Counted from the stretch's first letter, positions 25,593-34,626 are shown. The stretch: DNA of 41,893 nt from Chloroflexota bacterium (GCA_003695675.1 RFIA01000010.1:1-41893), one strand, 5' to 3'. Translations and numbers: made by a program. Notes: generated by a model not told the origin, from the letters alone.

Positions 25593-25791
25593 TGTGTGCC
25601 GAAAACCACCCGCTAGATGGTCGATGTTTTACGCATTTTCATCGACAATCGAGATGTAGAAATCAGCGACAGGCACACAATCATGAACGCAACCACGCGG
25701 TCGATATTTCAACAAACTCTAACTATAGTGCGATCTTACTCACACACATGGTGTCGGCACGCAACTGACGTGTGTCCGTCGATCATACCGC

Positions 25792-25824
25792 AAGAGGCGA
25801 GCCGAGACTCGCCTCTTTATTTCT
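25792..25824 (+). terminator. Terminator- or attenuator-like hairpin before the propeller gene
   Basis: AAGAGGCGAG at 25792-25801 pairs with CTCGCCTCTT at 25808-25817 around the loop CCGAGA, followed by TATTTCT. It lies 34 bases before the propeller ATG, downstream of a candidate promoter, so it could attenuate the redox operon or end readthrough from upstream. Confidence 0.6.
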
Positions 25825-25858
25825 ATACATGTAAATCCACCATTTGGAGGAGGATCAA

Positions 25859-27301
25859 ATGACCAAACACAAACTTTTTATCGGCCTCGTTATCGCCCTA
25901 TTGGTCGGGCTGGCGGTGTTCGGTAGCACACTGGCACAAGACACCGGCCCGATGGGCGAAGAACCCGTATTCCAGCCACTCACACAAGAAGAGTGGGCCA
26001 CCGAATTCTCTGAACGACTCGATATTCAACTGCTGGCACACTTCGACTCAAGCGGCCCACCAGCGTGGGATTATGAAGAACATCCGTTGGTATTTATCAC
26101 GACTGAGGGGCCCGGTTATGGTGGTTTCTTGTCAACCGTAACGACACCGGGCTTGACGATTATCGACGCCGACACGCATGAGATCGTCGCCACCCGGCAT
26201 TATGATCTTGGCATTGAAGAATACTTTGAGTCGCACGGTCTTGGGGTATCGCCAGATGGGCGCTTTATCTATTTGCCAACCGGCGACTTACGACTTCGCG
26301 ATCAAGGCAATGCCGGACGTATATTAATCATCAACGCACAGACGCTCGAAATTGACATGGTTTTGAGCACGAAGAGTATGCCGCATCACTTCAAATCGTT
26401 CACCAATGCGGATGGTGTCCCCCTCGTGATGGGTGAAGATTTCAACTGGCAAGCGCCGCAATTCGGTGTTCGACCGGGTTCGGGCATCTACGTCTTCGAC
26501 CCGGCAGACAACAACCGTGTCGTTGGTGGTGTGAATGCCGACACACTGCAAGCCAACCCATATCTCGCATTCGCGCATCCCAGTGGCGAGACAATCTGGA
26601 TCGGCTTACCCCCCGGCCCAATCCGCGACTCCGACTTGCGGCATCATCTCGAAGGCACGTGGGCTGTTGTCAGCACCGAAACATGGGAACCGGTCGATTA
26701 TTTCCTCGGCGGTTTCGACCCCATCTGGACGGCATTCTCGTCGGACGGTGAATTCGCCTATCTGTGCGACGGCGGTTCTGATCTCGTCTGGAAAGTCGAT
26801 GTCGAAACGATGACCGTGCTCGGCGAAAATCGCTCTGCCGTACACGGCGCCTATGGTTGCCATCTCGGCTGGGACGAAACCCAACTGTGGATGATCGAAA
26901 AAGGCGAAGCATCGCACAATCGTGGCAAGAATATCGGTTTATACGACACCGTCTTGCAGACCCCGCGCGACATTTTCAATACCGGCTGGTTACGCGCCGA
27001 TCATGGCACCCTGCACCCCGACCCCGAAGTCAACGAATTGTGGGTCACATCGAACTCAAGTTTTGAAGTCGTCGTCTGGAATATGGGGACGATGGAAGTG
27101 ACGGATCGTATTCCAATGCCGAACGGTGGGAGCACACACTCCGGCGCATTCGTCTTCTACGATGGTGATTTCAACGGCATGGTACTAGCCGACCAAAATG
27201 GCACGCATGGCCCGGCCCGCGAAGCGCAGATCGCTATCGCCGATGCCGTTGGTGGAGAGGCGCCAGTCCTACCCGTTCTCCCCTTCCGTCAAGGCAGCTA
27301 A
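25859..27301 (+). CDS. Secreted YVTN/cytochrome d1-type beta-propeller protein, His-rich
   Basis: Exported protein of 480 residues. The signal peptide is about 1-27 (ending STLAQ). The rest consists of propeller blades with turns such as GVSPDGRFIYLPTGD, AFAHPSGETIWIG and AFSSDGEFAYLCDGG. Histidines recur at blade-start positions: H126, H176/H177, H240, H262/H263, H329, H335, H353, H382, H386 and H427, which could point into the central channel. Similar folds include cytochrome d1, nitrous oxide reductase and methanethiol oxidase-type propellers; no haem-c motif is present here. The ATG at 25859 has a strong GGAGGAGG site. A terminator-like hairpin follows. Its neighbours are copper and cytochrome genes, so a metal enzyme is possible but unproven. 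Confidence 0.78.
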   Translation: MTKHKLFIGLVIALLVGLAVFGSTLAQDTGPMGEEPVFQPLTQEEWATEFSERLDIQLLAHFDSSGPPAWDYEEHPLVFITTEGPGYGGFLSTVTTPGLTIIDADTHEIVATRHYDLGIEEYFESHGLGVSPDGRFIYLPTGDLRLRDQGNAGRILIINAQTLEIDMVLSTKSMPHHFKSFTNADGVPLVMGEDFNWQAPQFGVRPGSGIYVFDPADNNRVVGGVNADTLQANPYLAFAHPSGETIWIGLPPGPIRDSDLRHHLEGTWAVVSTETWEPVDYFLGGFDPIWTAFSSDGEFAYLCDGGSDLVWKVDVETMTVLGENRSAVHGAYGCHLGWDETQLWMIEKGEASHNRGKNIGLYDTVLQTPRDIFNTGWLRADHGTLHPDPEVNELWVTSNSSFEVVVWNMGTMEVTDRIPMPNGGSTHSGAFVFYDGDFNGMVLADQNGTHGPAREAQIAIADAVGGEAPVLPVLPFRQGS

Positions 27302-27321
27302 TGTAAATTAATTTATTTCGT

Positions 27322-27356
27322 TTTCCCGGTCATATTGACCTGATATGACCGGGAAA
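27322..27356. terminator. Strong terminator-like hairpin after the propeller gene
   Basis: TTTCCCGGTCATAT at 27322-27335 pairs perfectly over 14 bp with ATATGACCGGGAAA at 27343-27356 around a 7-base loop. Only short T-runs follow. It could make the propeller transcript more abundant than the downstream genes. Confidence 0.7.
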
Positions 27357-27439
27357 CCTCTTTAGAAGCATGTTTTTGAAAAAGTTATTTGAAACAAAAA
27401 TGGCAACAATTTTCGATAACAAATAGATGGAGCGCAGGA

Positions 27440-28456
27440 ATGAACACTCGACAACAGCGAACGACTATCCACTTCAATCCAATCTTCATGACATCAATGT
27501 TTTTTGTCACCCTCGCCACAACATTGCTCATCTATTTTGCATTCTCAGGCATGACAGGCATCGCGGTCGCGCAATCGGATGGCGAGTTTGACCCCGATCT
27601 GTTGGCTCGTGGCGAAGCGCTGTTTCAGCGTGAAGCGGGTGGCATTGGCTGTCAATATTGTCATGGTCAAGATGCACGCGGCGACATCGGCCCCAATATT
27701 CTTGGCAAATCGCCCGAAGCAATTTTACAGGCTATCGGCACGGTACAGATGATGGAAGTTGTGACTGATGTCACGGCAGAAGATGCCGAAGCGCTTTCGA
27801 TTTATCTGGCATTTTTAGATGCGCAAAGCACAACATCGTCGAGCGACGACACATCTGACACATCTCAAGATGGCGACACATCCGCCAATAATCAAACCAT
27901 CGCGATTGACCTGAGCGCTGCCACAGGCGATAACGACACATCGGGCGGTTCGGATAACAACGAAGTCATAAGCGTGGATTTAGGAGCTGCGACAGGCAAT
28001 AGCGCGTCGGATAGCTCGGACAACAACGAAACCATCACGGTTGACCTGAGCAATCTCGGCAGGCAAGACGATGACTCGTCAGATGCAGAAACGCTCCTAG
28101 AAATTGACGGCGATGCAGAAAATGGCGCGGCGCTCTTTACAGCCAATGGATGTTCGGCTTGTCATAATTTTGACTCAGATGACGCCCTCGTCGGTCCCGG
28201 TTTGTTGACGATTGCTGAACGCGCCGCGTTGCGCGTCGAAGGACTAGATGCGGTCGAATATATCCGGCAGTCGATTGTTGAGCCAAGTGCATTTGTCGTC
28301 GAAGGCTTTCCGCCTGCCATGCCTCCCTTCACGACACTCAGCGAAGAGGAAGTCAACGATCTCATTGCGTATTTATTCACATTGAATGCCGACGCTGAAC
28401 ACGCGGATAACACCGACGCAGTAGAACCTGTAGCGACCGAAGAAGTCTCGCCCTAA
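27440..28456 (+). CDS. Di-haem cytochrome c protein with Ser/Asp-rich repeat linker
   Basis: Exported protein of 338 residues with an N-terminal signal or anchor (about 15-45). Two cytochrome c domains are visible: CQYCH at 71-75 and CSACH at 238-242. The second has the candidate axial Met in MPPF (M294); for the first, M104 or M105 is possible. The linker (about 130-215) is rich in Ser, Asp, Thr and Asn and contains three copies of a unit centred on IAIDLSAATG, VISVDLGAATG and TITVDLSNLG. The ATG at 27440 follows GCAGGA; the open frame extends upstream but lacks a site. It should carry electrons outside the membrane for the redox proteins of the operon. Confidence 0.85.
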   Translation: MNTRQQRTTIHFNPIFMTSMFFVTLATTLLIYFAFSGMTGIAVAQSDGEFDPDLLARGEALFQREAGGIGCQYCHGQDARGDIGPNILGKSPEAILQAIGTVQMMEVVTDVTAEDAEALSIYLAFLDAQSTTSSSDDTSDTSQDGDTSANNQTIAIDLSAATGDNDTSGGSDNNEVISVDLGAATGNSASDSSDNNETITVDLSNLGRQDDDSSDAETLLEIDGDAENGAALFTANGCSACHNFDSDDALVGPGLLTIAERAALRVEGLDAVEYIRQSIVEPSAFVVEGFPPAMPPFTTLSEEEVNDLIAYLFTLNADAEHADNTDAVEPVATEEVSP

Positions 28457-28483
28457 CGTAACAGAGATGGAGGATTGGTAATC

Positions 28484-29074
28484 ATGAACAAAAGTGGCAC
28501 ATTGATGTTCATTGTTTTAACGGCACTCGTTCCAATTATTGGCGGCTTATTCTTATTCGGTTCAAACGACCCACAACCGACGATAGTCAACGATGTTGTC
28601 AGCGTAGATTTAGGCGAAGAGCAGGCCATCTCCAATGAAGTCATGCAATCCGTGCTCAGCAGACCGGATGATGCCGCGCTCGAACCGATTGAGAATTCGC
28701 GCATCGACATCATGCAAGATGGGTCGCCCGTCCCCATCCGTAACGGACAGACCGTCCAAATTACAGACAATCTGCAAGCCAATCTTCAAATTTCGCCATA
28801 CCCGCCGACCGATTTTGAAGCAGACATCGACATTTATTTGACGACCGAAGATGGCACGCCAGTCAACGATGCAGAGTTTGATCTTGATTACGATATGCTC
28901 TTCATGCGGCACGGCGAATCAGAAGCCGTCTTTGAAAATCTCGGTGATGGTCATTATCAAACATCGGTCGATTTCTTGATGTATGGCTCGTGGGCGATGG
29001 ACACAAATATCACACTGCCAGGACAAGATGAGCCAATACCGATGCCCTTTGTTATCAAAGTATGGCCGTCATAA
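28484..29074 (+). CDS. YtkA/FixH-like membrane-anchored protein, copy 1
   Basis: Protein of 196 residues with an N-terminal transmembrane anchor or signal (about 5-26), the segment VVSVDLG at 38-44, and a beta-sandwich domain (about 75-196) with YPPTDFEADIDIYLTT, MLFMRHG, GDGHYQTSV and MYGSWAMD. The pattern of GxY and GxW turns fits YtkA/FixH-like domains, several of which sit in copper or cytochrome oxidase assembly operons. The Met/His cluster MLFMRHG could bind copper. The ATG at 28484 follows GGAGG. The next gene encodes a paralogue. Confidence 0.75.
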   Translation: MNKSGTLMFIVLTALVPIIGGLFLFGSNDPQPTIVNDVVSVDLGEEQAISNEVMQSVLSRPDDAALEPIENSRIDIMQDGSPVPIRNGQTVQITDNLQANLQISPYPPTDFEADIDIYLTTEDGTPVNDAEFDLDYDMLFMRHGESEAVFENLGDGHYQTSVDFLMYGSWAMDTNITLPGQDEPIPMPFVIKVWPS

Positions 29075-29129
29075 ATTTGAAGATAGCCTATGTATTCGAT
29101 GATATTCGATGAATGGGGAGGCAGCAGCA

Positions 29130-29798
29130 ATGCGCACCAATAATCTCATCAATCGCACAACATTATTGATTATCGCGATTGTGTTGGTTATTGCTGCTGC
29201 CTCGCGCTTTGTCATCTCATCACAAACACGGTCAACGCCGCAATCTGTGGCAAATTCAGAAACTGCGCCGGTGAACGCAACAACCGAAGATCAAGCGGCA
29301 GAGCCAGCAGCCAACGGCAGCGAAAATAATCTCGTCGTCAAAGTTGATCTCAGCAGCTTAGGGTCGGCGAGTTCGTCGAATACCGATGAAACATCAGAGC
29401 GCGAGTCCACACGCATTGAAATCATGAAAGACGGTGTATCAGTCCCGGTCAACAATGGCGAAGCTGTTCCGCTTGGCGACGACTTGCAAATCGAGGTCTT
29501 CGTCTCGCCCTATCCACCCAACAGTTTCAATGCAGATGTTGATTTTTATTTGACGACAACCGATGGCGAACCCGTCACGGACGCGACTTTCGATCTCGAA
29601 TATGACATGTTGTATATGTTTCATGGCGCGGCAGAAGCGCCGTTCAACAATCTCGGCAATGGTCATTATTTGACGTCGTTGTATTTCTTGATGTATGGCT
29701 CGTGGACACTCGATACGGTGATTGAAGTCCCCAATCATGATGACCGCTTGACATTGCCGATGGTCTTATACGTTTGGCCAACAGAGCAGGATGGTTAG
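29130..29798 (+). CDS. YtkA/FixH-like membrane-anchored protein, copy 2
   Basis: Protein of 222 residues, paralogous to the previous product (EYDMLYMFHG, NLGNGHYLTSL and FLMYGSWTLD in matching places). A transmembrane anchor (about 10-30) is followed by a Ser/Thr/Glu-rich linker containing NNLVVKVDLSSLG at 66-78, then the beta-sandwich domain (about 95-222). The ATG at 29130 has GGGGAGG about 8 bases upstream; an in-frame ATG at 29109 has none. The Met/His block could bind copper. The second copy suggests a heterodimer or a duplicated chaperone. Confidence 0.75.
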   Translation: MRTNNLINRTTLLIIAIVLVIAAASRFVISSQTRSTPQSVANSETAPVNATTEDQAAEPAANGSENNLVVKVDLSSLGSASSSNTDETSERESTRIEIMKDGVSVPVNNGEAVPLGDDLQIEVFVSPYPPNSFNADVDFYLTTTDGEPVTDATFDLEYDMLYMFHGAAEAPFNNLGNGHYLTSLYFLMYGSWTLDTVIEVPNHDDRLTLPMVLYVWPTEQDG

Positions 29799-29802
29799 TA
29801 TC

Positions 29803-30795
29803 ATGAATAGGCGACGCTTGATTATCTATTCATTATTCTTCATCTGTGGGGTGATGTTTTTCAGTATCGGTTATCCCGTTTACAGTCATGGCAAAGAAGT
29901 GAATATTAGCATTTCATCGCTCTTCCCGGACTCATCACAACCGTTGACGAGATTGTATCGCGTGGTCGTCACATTCGATGATGGTGACCCGGTTGAAGAC
30001 GCCGTCATCGAGATGCGGGCGGTACGGCAAGAAGGTGGGCAAACCATCGATGGGATTGTTTTTCATGCTCTCGGCGAACCGGGTTTATACGCGACCGAAG
30101 TCACTTACGAACGCTTCGGCAATTGGGACATCACCGTGATTGTCAGCGAACCGGGCGAGGGCGAAGCAACTTTTACGGACGCGATTGTCCCCGGCGCGTC
30201 GGCCTCCGGCGAAGAGCAAACCACCACCGCAAGTATCCCGACTGACCTATCCGTGTTTTTCACATTTAATGTTCGAGATTTCGTCAATATCGTTTTCCGC
30301 TTTGTGCATTCGCTGGCTGGAGTCGCATGGTTCGGTCTCATCGCCGTCGTGCTGGTCGCGCACCGCTTTATGGAACCAGAAGCCGAATACCGGACACTGC
30401 TGCGACTCAAAACGATTTTCTGGCCAGCGGCGGTGGCGAGTCTCTCGATATTGCTTTCAAGTGGTATCTACAACGCCATTTGGGACGCCCCGATTCGCGC
30501 ACCCGGCGTGTTCAATTTAGATACGATGCTCTCGATTCCATTTGGCGATGTGTATCTGGCCGCCTTCGCTGGAAAAGTCATCGCTTACGGGCTGCTCGTC
30601 GTCTCGACGATTCGGCTGGGGCGCTCGCTGTCAACTATACCCGAAACGATTCCCGAAAACCCAATTGACGAAATTCAACCGGTGACTCGCACGGCGTTCA
30701 TCGCCGCCGGTATCGGGGCCCTTCTAGCAATCAATATCGCCGTGCTGATTTATATGCACTACATCAGCCATTTGAGTATCGTCATTCCGCAATAG
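29803..30795 (+). CDS. CopD-like membrane protein with N-terminal extracytoplasmic domain
   Basis: Protein of 330 residues: signal segment (about 5-24), an extracytoplasmic beta domain (about 30-145, with DDGDPVEDAVIEMRA and YERFGNWDITVIV, similar in pattern to YtkA-like domains), then four transmembrane segments (from RFVHSLAGVAWFGLIAVVLV to the C-terminus). The membrane part resembles CopD copper-resistance proteins, in which membrane His residues near HSLAG are conserved. The N-terminal domain may replace CopC or YtkA. I use the ATG at 29803; an in-frame ATG at 29791 overlaps the previous gene. It may import copper or handle a small molecule for the propeller or cytochrome proteins. Confidence 0.72.
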   Translation: MNRRRLIIYSLFFICGVMFFSIGYPVYSHGKEVNISISSLFPDSSQPLTRLYRVVVTFDDGDPVEDAVIEMRAVRQEGGQTIDGIVFHALGEPGLYATEVTYERFGNWDITVIVSEPGEGEATFTDAIVPGASASGEEQTTTASIPTDLSVFFTFNVRDFVNIVFRFVHSLAGVAWFGLIAVVLVAHRFMEPEAEYRTLLRLKTIFWPAAVASLSILLSSGIYNAIWDAPIRAPGVFNLDTMLSIPFGDVYLAAFAGKVIAYGLLVVSTIRLGRSLSTIPETIPENPIDEIQPVTRTAFIAAGIGALLAINIAVLIYMHYISHLSIVIPQ

Positions 30796-30812
30796 ATCAC
30801 AAAAGGTGTATT

Positions 30813-32213
30813 ATGGCTACCTTAATCCAAACATCAAAAAATCAAATCAAATTCTCACCACCATCGCCACTTTCTTATAAAAAGCCGCTTTTCGTAGCGC
30901 TGGTGATTGTCGCCATGATGGTCGGGTCATTTCTCTACCTCTCGGATGACACATTGATGCAAGGCGCAGCCGCAACCACGTCAACAGTTGATGCGGAAAT
31001 CGCCGCGCTGACACCGAACGAAGTCGGCGAAATATTGCTGCGCAACGGCGTTGGCCCCAACGATACTGCGTTAGACATCTTGTACGCGCCGACATGGTAC
31101 TTCGACTGGAATCAACGCACACTGCCGGACACAACAGAGCCGGTGTTAGCCTTCTTCGTCATGGAAACGATTCACAGTGGGCAACTGATTGACGAACCCC
31201 CACAAGCCTTGCTACAAGTTGACGACAAGCTTCTCGAACCGCTTCGGTCTGAAGTCGTCAGCGATGCGCCGCATCATCGTGTTTCGCAAGTGCTCTTCAA
31301 TCTGTTCGACGCAGACGGCAAACCATACATCACCGATGACAGCGAACAAATCACGCTCGTGACGCCAATTGATGGCCTGATTTCAAGCGGCAATACGTAT
31401 CGCTGGGATTTACCGTTACCTTACGGTCTGGGCGCGTTGAATACCCCCAATGAATTCGGCAGCCCGGTGCGGGGTGCGCTGACGTGGACGGCTTTCTTCG
31501 CCATCATGGGTGGGATGCTGTCGGCGCTGTCGCCATGTTTGTTACAACTGGCCGTGTATTACACTGCCGTATTAACCGGCACAGAAGCGAGTGTCGGTGC
31601 GCAGGCCGGGCAACCGAACGCTGCACGACTCGAATTGATGAAGACGAGCTTCTACTTTGTCGGCGGTTTCACGCTTGTCTATACGGCTGGCGGTGTGTTG
31701 GCCGGTTATGTCGGTCAATCGTTGGAACAACTCGCCGGATTGGAGCAATGGTTCCGCCCGATTTCAGTTGTATCCGGCGTTCTGATTATCATCATGGCGG
31801 TTCGAGTCGCGTTGCAGGCAAAAGCGCCGCTCGTCTGCCGCATACCGATGCGCGTCGGCGCAGGCACGGGGCGAATCGCATCGGCCACGATGGGACTCAG
31901 CTTTGCGATTGGTTGCTTGTCCTGCTTCAGCGCGACGGTGCTGTCGGCTCTGCTGCTGTACGCCGGTTCAACCGGTTCGCCGATTTCTGGCGGGATGCTG
32001 CTGTTCTTATTCTCGTCGGGTGTCGGGTTGGTCTTCCTCACGGCTGCTTGGGGTATCGGGTCAGCCACGCCGCAGATGACCGATTGGCTGCAACGGTCGC
32101 GGCCACTCATCGGCGGCATCAGCGCATTGGTGATGGTCGTCTTCGGTCTCTTGATGATTACTTATGAATTCCACACGGTTAGTGGTTTTCTGTTCAAGTT
32201 GTTCAATTCATAG
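30813..32213 (+). CDS. CcdA/DsbD-type cytochrome c biogenesis transmembrane protein
   Basis: Membrane protein of 466 residues. A first transmembrane segment (about 25-44) is followed by an extracytoplasmic region (about 45-215) of unknown fold. A CcdA/DsbD-like core of six or so transmembrane segments then begins at about 220, with the conserved Pro-Cys LSPCLLQ and the second Cys block GCLSCFSA. These cysteines would pass electrons from cytoplasmic thioredoxin across the membrane, for haem-c maturation or for reducing copper chaperones. The start ATG has an AAAGGTG site. The long N-terminal domain is more than a plain CcdA carries. Confidence 0.82.
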   Translation: MATLIQTSKNQIKFSPPSPLSYKKPLFVALVIVAMMVGSFLYLSDDTLMQGAAATTSTVDAEIAALTPNEVGEILLRNGVGPNDTALDILYAPTWYFDWNQRTLPDTTEPVLAFFVMETIHSGQLIDEPPQALLQVDDKLLEPLRSEVVSDAPHHRVSQVLFNLFDADGKPYITDDSEQITLVTPIDGLISSGNTYRWDLPLPYGLGALNTPNEFGSPVRGALTWTAFFAIMGGMLSALSPCLLQLAVYYTAVLTGTEASVGAQAGQPNAARLELMKTSFYFVGGFTLVYTAGGVLAGYVGQSLEQLAGLEQWFRPISVVSGVLIIIMAVRVALQAKAPLVCRIPMRVGAGTGRIASATMGLSFAIGCLSCFSATVLSALLLYAGSTGSPISGGMLLFLFSSGVGLVFLTAAWGIGSATPQMTDWLQRSRPLIGGISALVMVVFGLLMITYEFHTVSGFLFKLFNS

Positions 32214-32231
32214 GCGAAAAGGACATGGACG

Positions 32232-33113
32232 ATGAACGCATCATTTCGTCTATCATCGCAAAAGCAGAATGTGTGGCCAGTTGTGCTGATTGTGGGTACG
32301 GTGCTCATTGGATTGGTCGTGCGCTTTGCAATCGTCCCAACATCGGGTCTCGGCGCATCGGTATCGTCATTCCTACCGTGGCTCAATCAAACCGAGATCA
32401 CAACATTTTATGCCGACGACAGTGGCGTCATCATTCCGGTATCGCAACGTGTCGTGTCAGACAGCCAACCGGACGCATTGCTCAGTTTGTTCAATACGAC
32501 AGCAGGTATCAACACTGATGTCATCAGTCAGGTGTCCGTAGAAAATGGTGTCGCGCAGGTTGACCTCTCGCCGCAATTCAGCCAGTCGGCTTCGGAACTC
32601 GCATTGTGGAGCGTAGCACAATCGGTCGCGACATGGCCCGGTGTCGATAGGGTGCAACTTTCTGCAAATGGCACAACAATCGACTTCACAGCAGAGAACA
32701 TCACGCCGGTTTATTACGTCCGCGATGAATTGATTGTCGGCGTGCCGGTCACAGCGAGTACACCGCGTGAAGCGTTGGACGCTTATCTCGACTTGACGAC
32801 CGCGCCGGAATTGACGGCGCTGCCGGATGATGTGCAATTGTTGGATTATAACTTCAACCCGGCCAACGGTTTACTCGCGTTAGACTTCAGCTATACACCG
32901 ACGCTGCGCGAATTCGCCATCGCCGAACCGGACGCGATGCGCAGTGTATTGACGGGTCTCATCGCCACGATGACAACCTTCCCCGAAGTCTCAGCCGTGA
33001 CGCTCGACTTTGAAGGCCATTCGCAGCTCGGTCTCGGTCAATGTTCCAATCTGCTGCGTGCGCCACAAACCCATCCGACGATATTAAACGATGCCCGGTT
33101 ATTCAATCGCTGA
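32232..33113 (+). CDS. GerMN domain-containing membrane-anchored protein
   Basis: Protein of 293 residues with one N-terminal transmembrane segment (about 15-36), no lipobox, and two GerMN-like halves (about 50-150 and 165-270). The motif pattern VENGVAQVDLSPQF with LLSLFN and the VAQSVATWPGVDRVQLSANG strand-helix-strand fits GerMN/sporulation-spore-germination domains. Similar domains occur in LpqB and in many Gram-positive and Chloroflexota envelope proteins. It is 5 bases before the cysteine desulfurase gene and is the last of the extracytoplasmic genes of this operon. The function is unknown. Confidence 0.75.
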   Translation: MNASFRLSSQKQNVWPVVLIVGTVLIGLVVRFAIVPTSGLGASVSSFLPWLNQTEITTFYADDSGVIIPVSQRVVSDSQPDALLSLFNTTAGINTDVISQVSVENGVAQVDLSPQFSQSASELALWSVAQSVATWPGVDRVQLSANGTTIDFTAENITPVYYVRDELIVGVPVTASTPREALDAYLDLTTAPELTALPDDVQLLDYNFNPANGLLALDFSYTPTLREFAIAEPDAMRSVLTGLIATMTTFPEVSAVTLDFEGHSQLGLGQCSNLLRAPQTHPTILNDARLFNR

Positions 33114-33118
33114 GGAGC

Positions 33119-34294
33119 ATGATGATGTCCACAATATATTTTGACAATGCCGCAACATCTTGGCCGAAGCCGGATGTTGTGCAAGTAGCAATCGGTCATT
33201 ACTTTGGTTTGGCGGGTGGCAATCCGGGGCGGTCGGGTCATCGCATGTCGATTGCGGCCTCGCAGGTGGTCGAAGATGCCCGCGATGCACTGGCCGACTT
33301 ATTCAACGTCGCAGACCCGGCGCAAATCGTATTCGCGAAGAATGCGACCGAAGCGCTCAATTTGGCAATTTACGGCTGGCTGCAACCGGGCGACCACGCC
33401 ATCACGACAAGTCTGGAACACAACTCGGTCATGCGGCCCTTACGCCATCTCGAATCAAAGGGGCTTGAACTCACCGTTATCAATTGTGCGGCAGATGGCA
33501 CCCTTGATGTTGAGGCTGTGCGACAGGCGTTCAAAAGCAATACGAAATTATTGGTGACAACACACGGCTCTAACGTTGTCGGCACCGTGATGCCAATCAA
33601 ACAATTGGCTGAAATCGCGCATGAGCATGACGTGCCGTATCTCATTGACGCCGCACAAACGGCCGGTGTGCTGCCGATTGATGTCGAAGCACTTGGCATC
33701 GATATATTGACCTTCACTGGGCACAAAGGCTTGTACGGCCTGACGGGAACAGGCGGCCTCTACATTCGCGAGGGGTTGACGCTCAAGCCGTTGATGCGCG
33801 GCGGCACCGGCAGCGACTCGGCCTACGAATATCAACCGACGTTTTTGCCGGACATTTATGAAAGCGGCACGCCGAACGTCGCGGGATTGACCGGGCTGGC
33901 AGCTGGTGTGAATTTTTTGCTAGAAACGGGCATTGAACAAGTCGCGGCACACGAACGCCGACTCATGACGCGCTTTCTCGACGGCACACGCAATATACGC
34001 GGCGTGACGGTCTATGGCCCGGATGATGTCGGTATCCGATGTGGTGTCGTTTCTTTCAATATCGATGGTCTCGTACCGTCCGAAGTCGCGCTGCTGCTCG
34101 ACCGCGAGTATAGCATTATGTGCCGACCGGGACTGCATTGTGCGCCCCGTGCGCATCACTCACTCGGCACATTTCCAACAGGGACGGTGCGCTTTAGTTT
34201 CGGATATTTCAATACGCTGGCCGAAATCGATACAGCAGTCAACGCGCTGCGCGAATTGATAACCGTTGCCGAACAACAAAAAGTATCCTCGTGA
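33119..34294 (+). CDS. Cysteine desulfurase family protein (class V aminotransferase)
   Basis: PLP-dependent class V aminotransferase of 391 residues, the family length. H101 (SLEHNS), D177 and Q180 (LIDAAQ), the PLP lysine K203 (TGHKG) and the catalytic cysteine C341 in RPGLHCAPRAHHS are all present, so it should release sulfur (or selenium) from cysteine (or selenocysteine) as a persulfide. The RPGLHCAP signature belongs to the subgroup often found beside selenium or sulfur transport genes. Three consecutive ATG codons (33119, 33122, 33125) follow GAGGAG; the third has the best spacing. The next genes encode a DUF3343 Se/S carrier-like protein and YedE halves, so it probably feeds sulfur or selenium to that path. 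Confidence 0.88.
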   Translation: MMMSTIYFDNAATSWPKPDVVQVAIGHYFGLAGGNPGRSGHRMSIAASQVVEDARDALADLFNVADPAQIVFAKNATEALNLAIYGWLQPGDHAITTSLEHNSVMRPLRHLESKGLELTVINCAADGTLDVEAVRQAFKSNTKLLVTTHGSNVVGTVMPIKQLAEIAHEHDVPYLIDAAQTAGVLPIDVEALGIDILTFTGHKGLYGLTGTGGLYIREGLTLKPLMRGGTGSDSAYEYQPTFLPDIYESGTPNVAGLTGLAAGVNFLLETGIEQVAAHERRLMTRFLDGTRNIRGVTVYGPDDVGIRCGVVSFNIDGLVPSEVALLLDREYSIMCRPGLHCAPRAHHSLGTFPTGTVRFSFGYFNTLAEIDTAVNALRELITVAEQQKVSS

Positions 34295-34305
34295 AGGAGG
34301 TTTTC

Positions 34306-34626
34306 ATGGCAGTCTCATTAGATGGTCTTTTCAGTTTCTTCGCTTCACATCATGCAATCCGCGCTGAGCGCGTGCTGTCTCGCAGTGGTTTCGCTGTTGA
34401 GTTGATACCGGGGCCGAAAGAACTCAGCCCGAATTGCGGTATCGCCTTGCGCTTTGAGTATGACCGGCGCGATGAGGCGACTGCCCTGCTGGCAAGCAAG
34501 CGCGTACAAATTGACGAAGTGCATTTTTATCAACCGCGCATTGATGGCATGTCGCCGAGAAAAGCAGAAACCGCAACCGTAAAGCCTGAACCGAAGAGGA
34601 AGTGGAAATGGCTGCCACAGAGTTAA
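34306..34626 (+). CDS. DUF3343 (putative Se/S carrier-like) protein
   Basis: Small cytoplasmic protein of 106 residues. The DUF3343 pattern includes FASHHAIRAERVL, IPGPKELSPNCGIALRF and a C-terminal beta strand EVHF. The single cysteine C44 in NCG is the proposed persulfide or perselenide carrier site in this family. A perfect AAGGAGG ribosome binding site precedes the ATG at 34306. The last 19 bases overlap the first YedE half. Its place between a desulfurase and a YedE transporter matches reported selenium and sulfur gene clusters (family knowledge, not shown here). Confidence 0.85.
   Translation: MAVSLDGLFSFFASHHAIRAERVLSRSGFAVELIPGPKELSPNCGIALRFEYDRRDEATALLASKRVQIDEVHFYQPRIDGMSPRKAETATVKPEPKRKWKWLPQS

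Larger units (their letters stand above)
25514..25858. other. Intergenic region between the two-component genes and the redox operon
   Basis: This 345-base gap holds no credible gene. It contains hairpins at 25512-25535 and 25557-25592, a weak promoter-like pair (TCGATA at 25701-25706 and TATAGT at 25724-25729, 17 bases apart), and a terminator-like hairpin at 25792-25824 just before the propeller gene. Confidence 0.55.

Noticed and set aside
31484-32167. Long alternative-frame ORF within the CcdA/DsbD-like gene
   Set aside because: Its composition is rich in Arg, Cys and His, as expected for a shifted frame, and it overlaps conserved membrane segments of the real gene.
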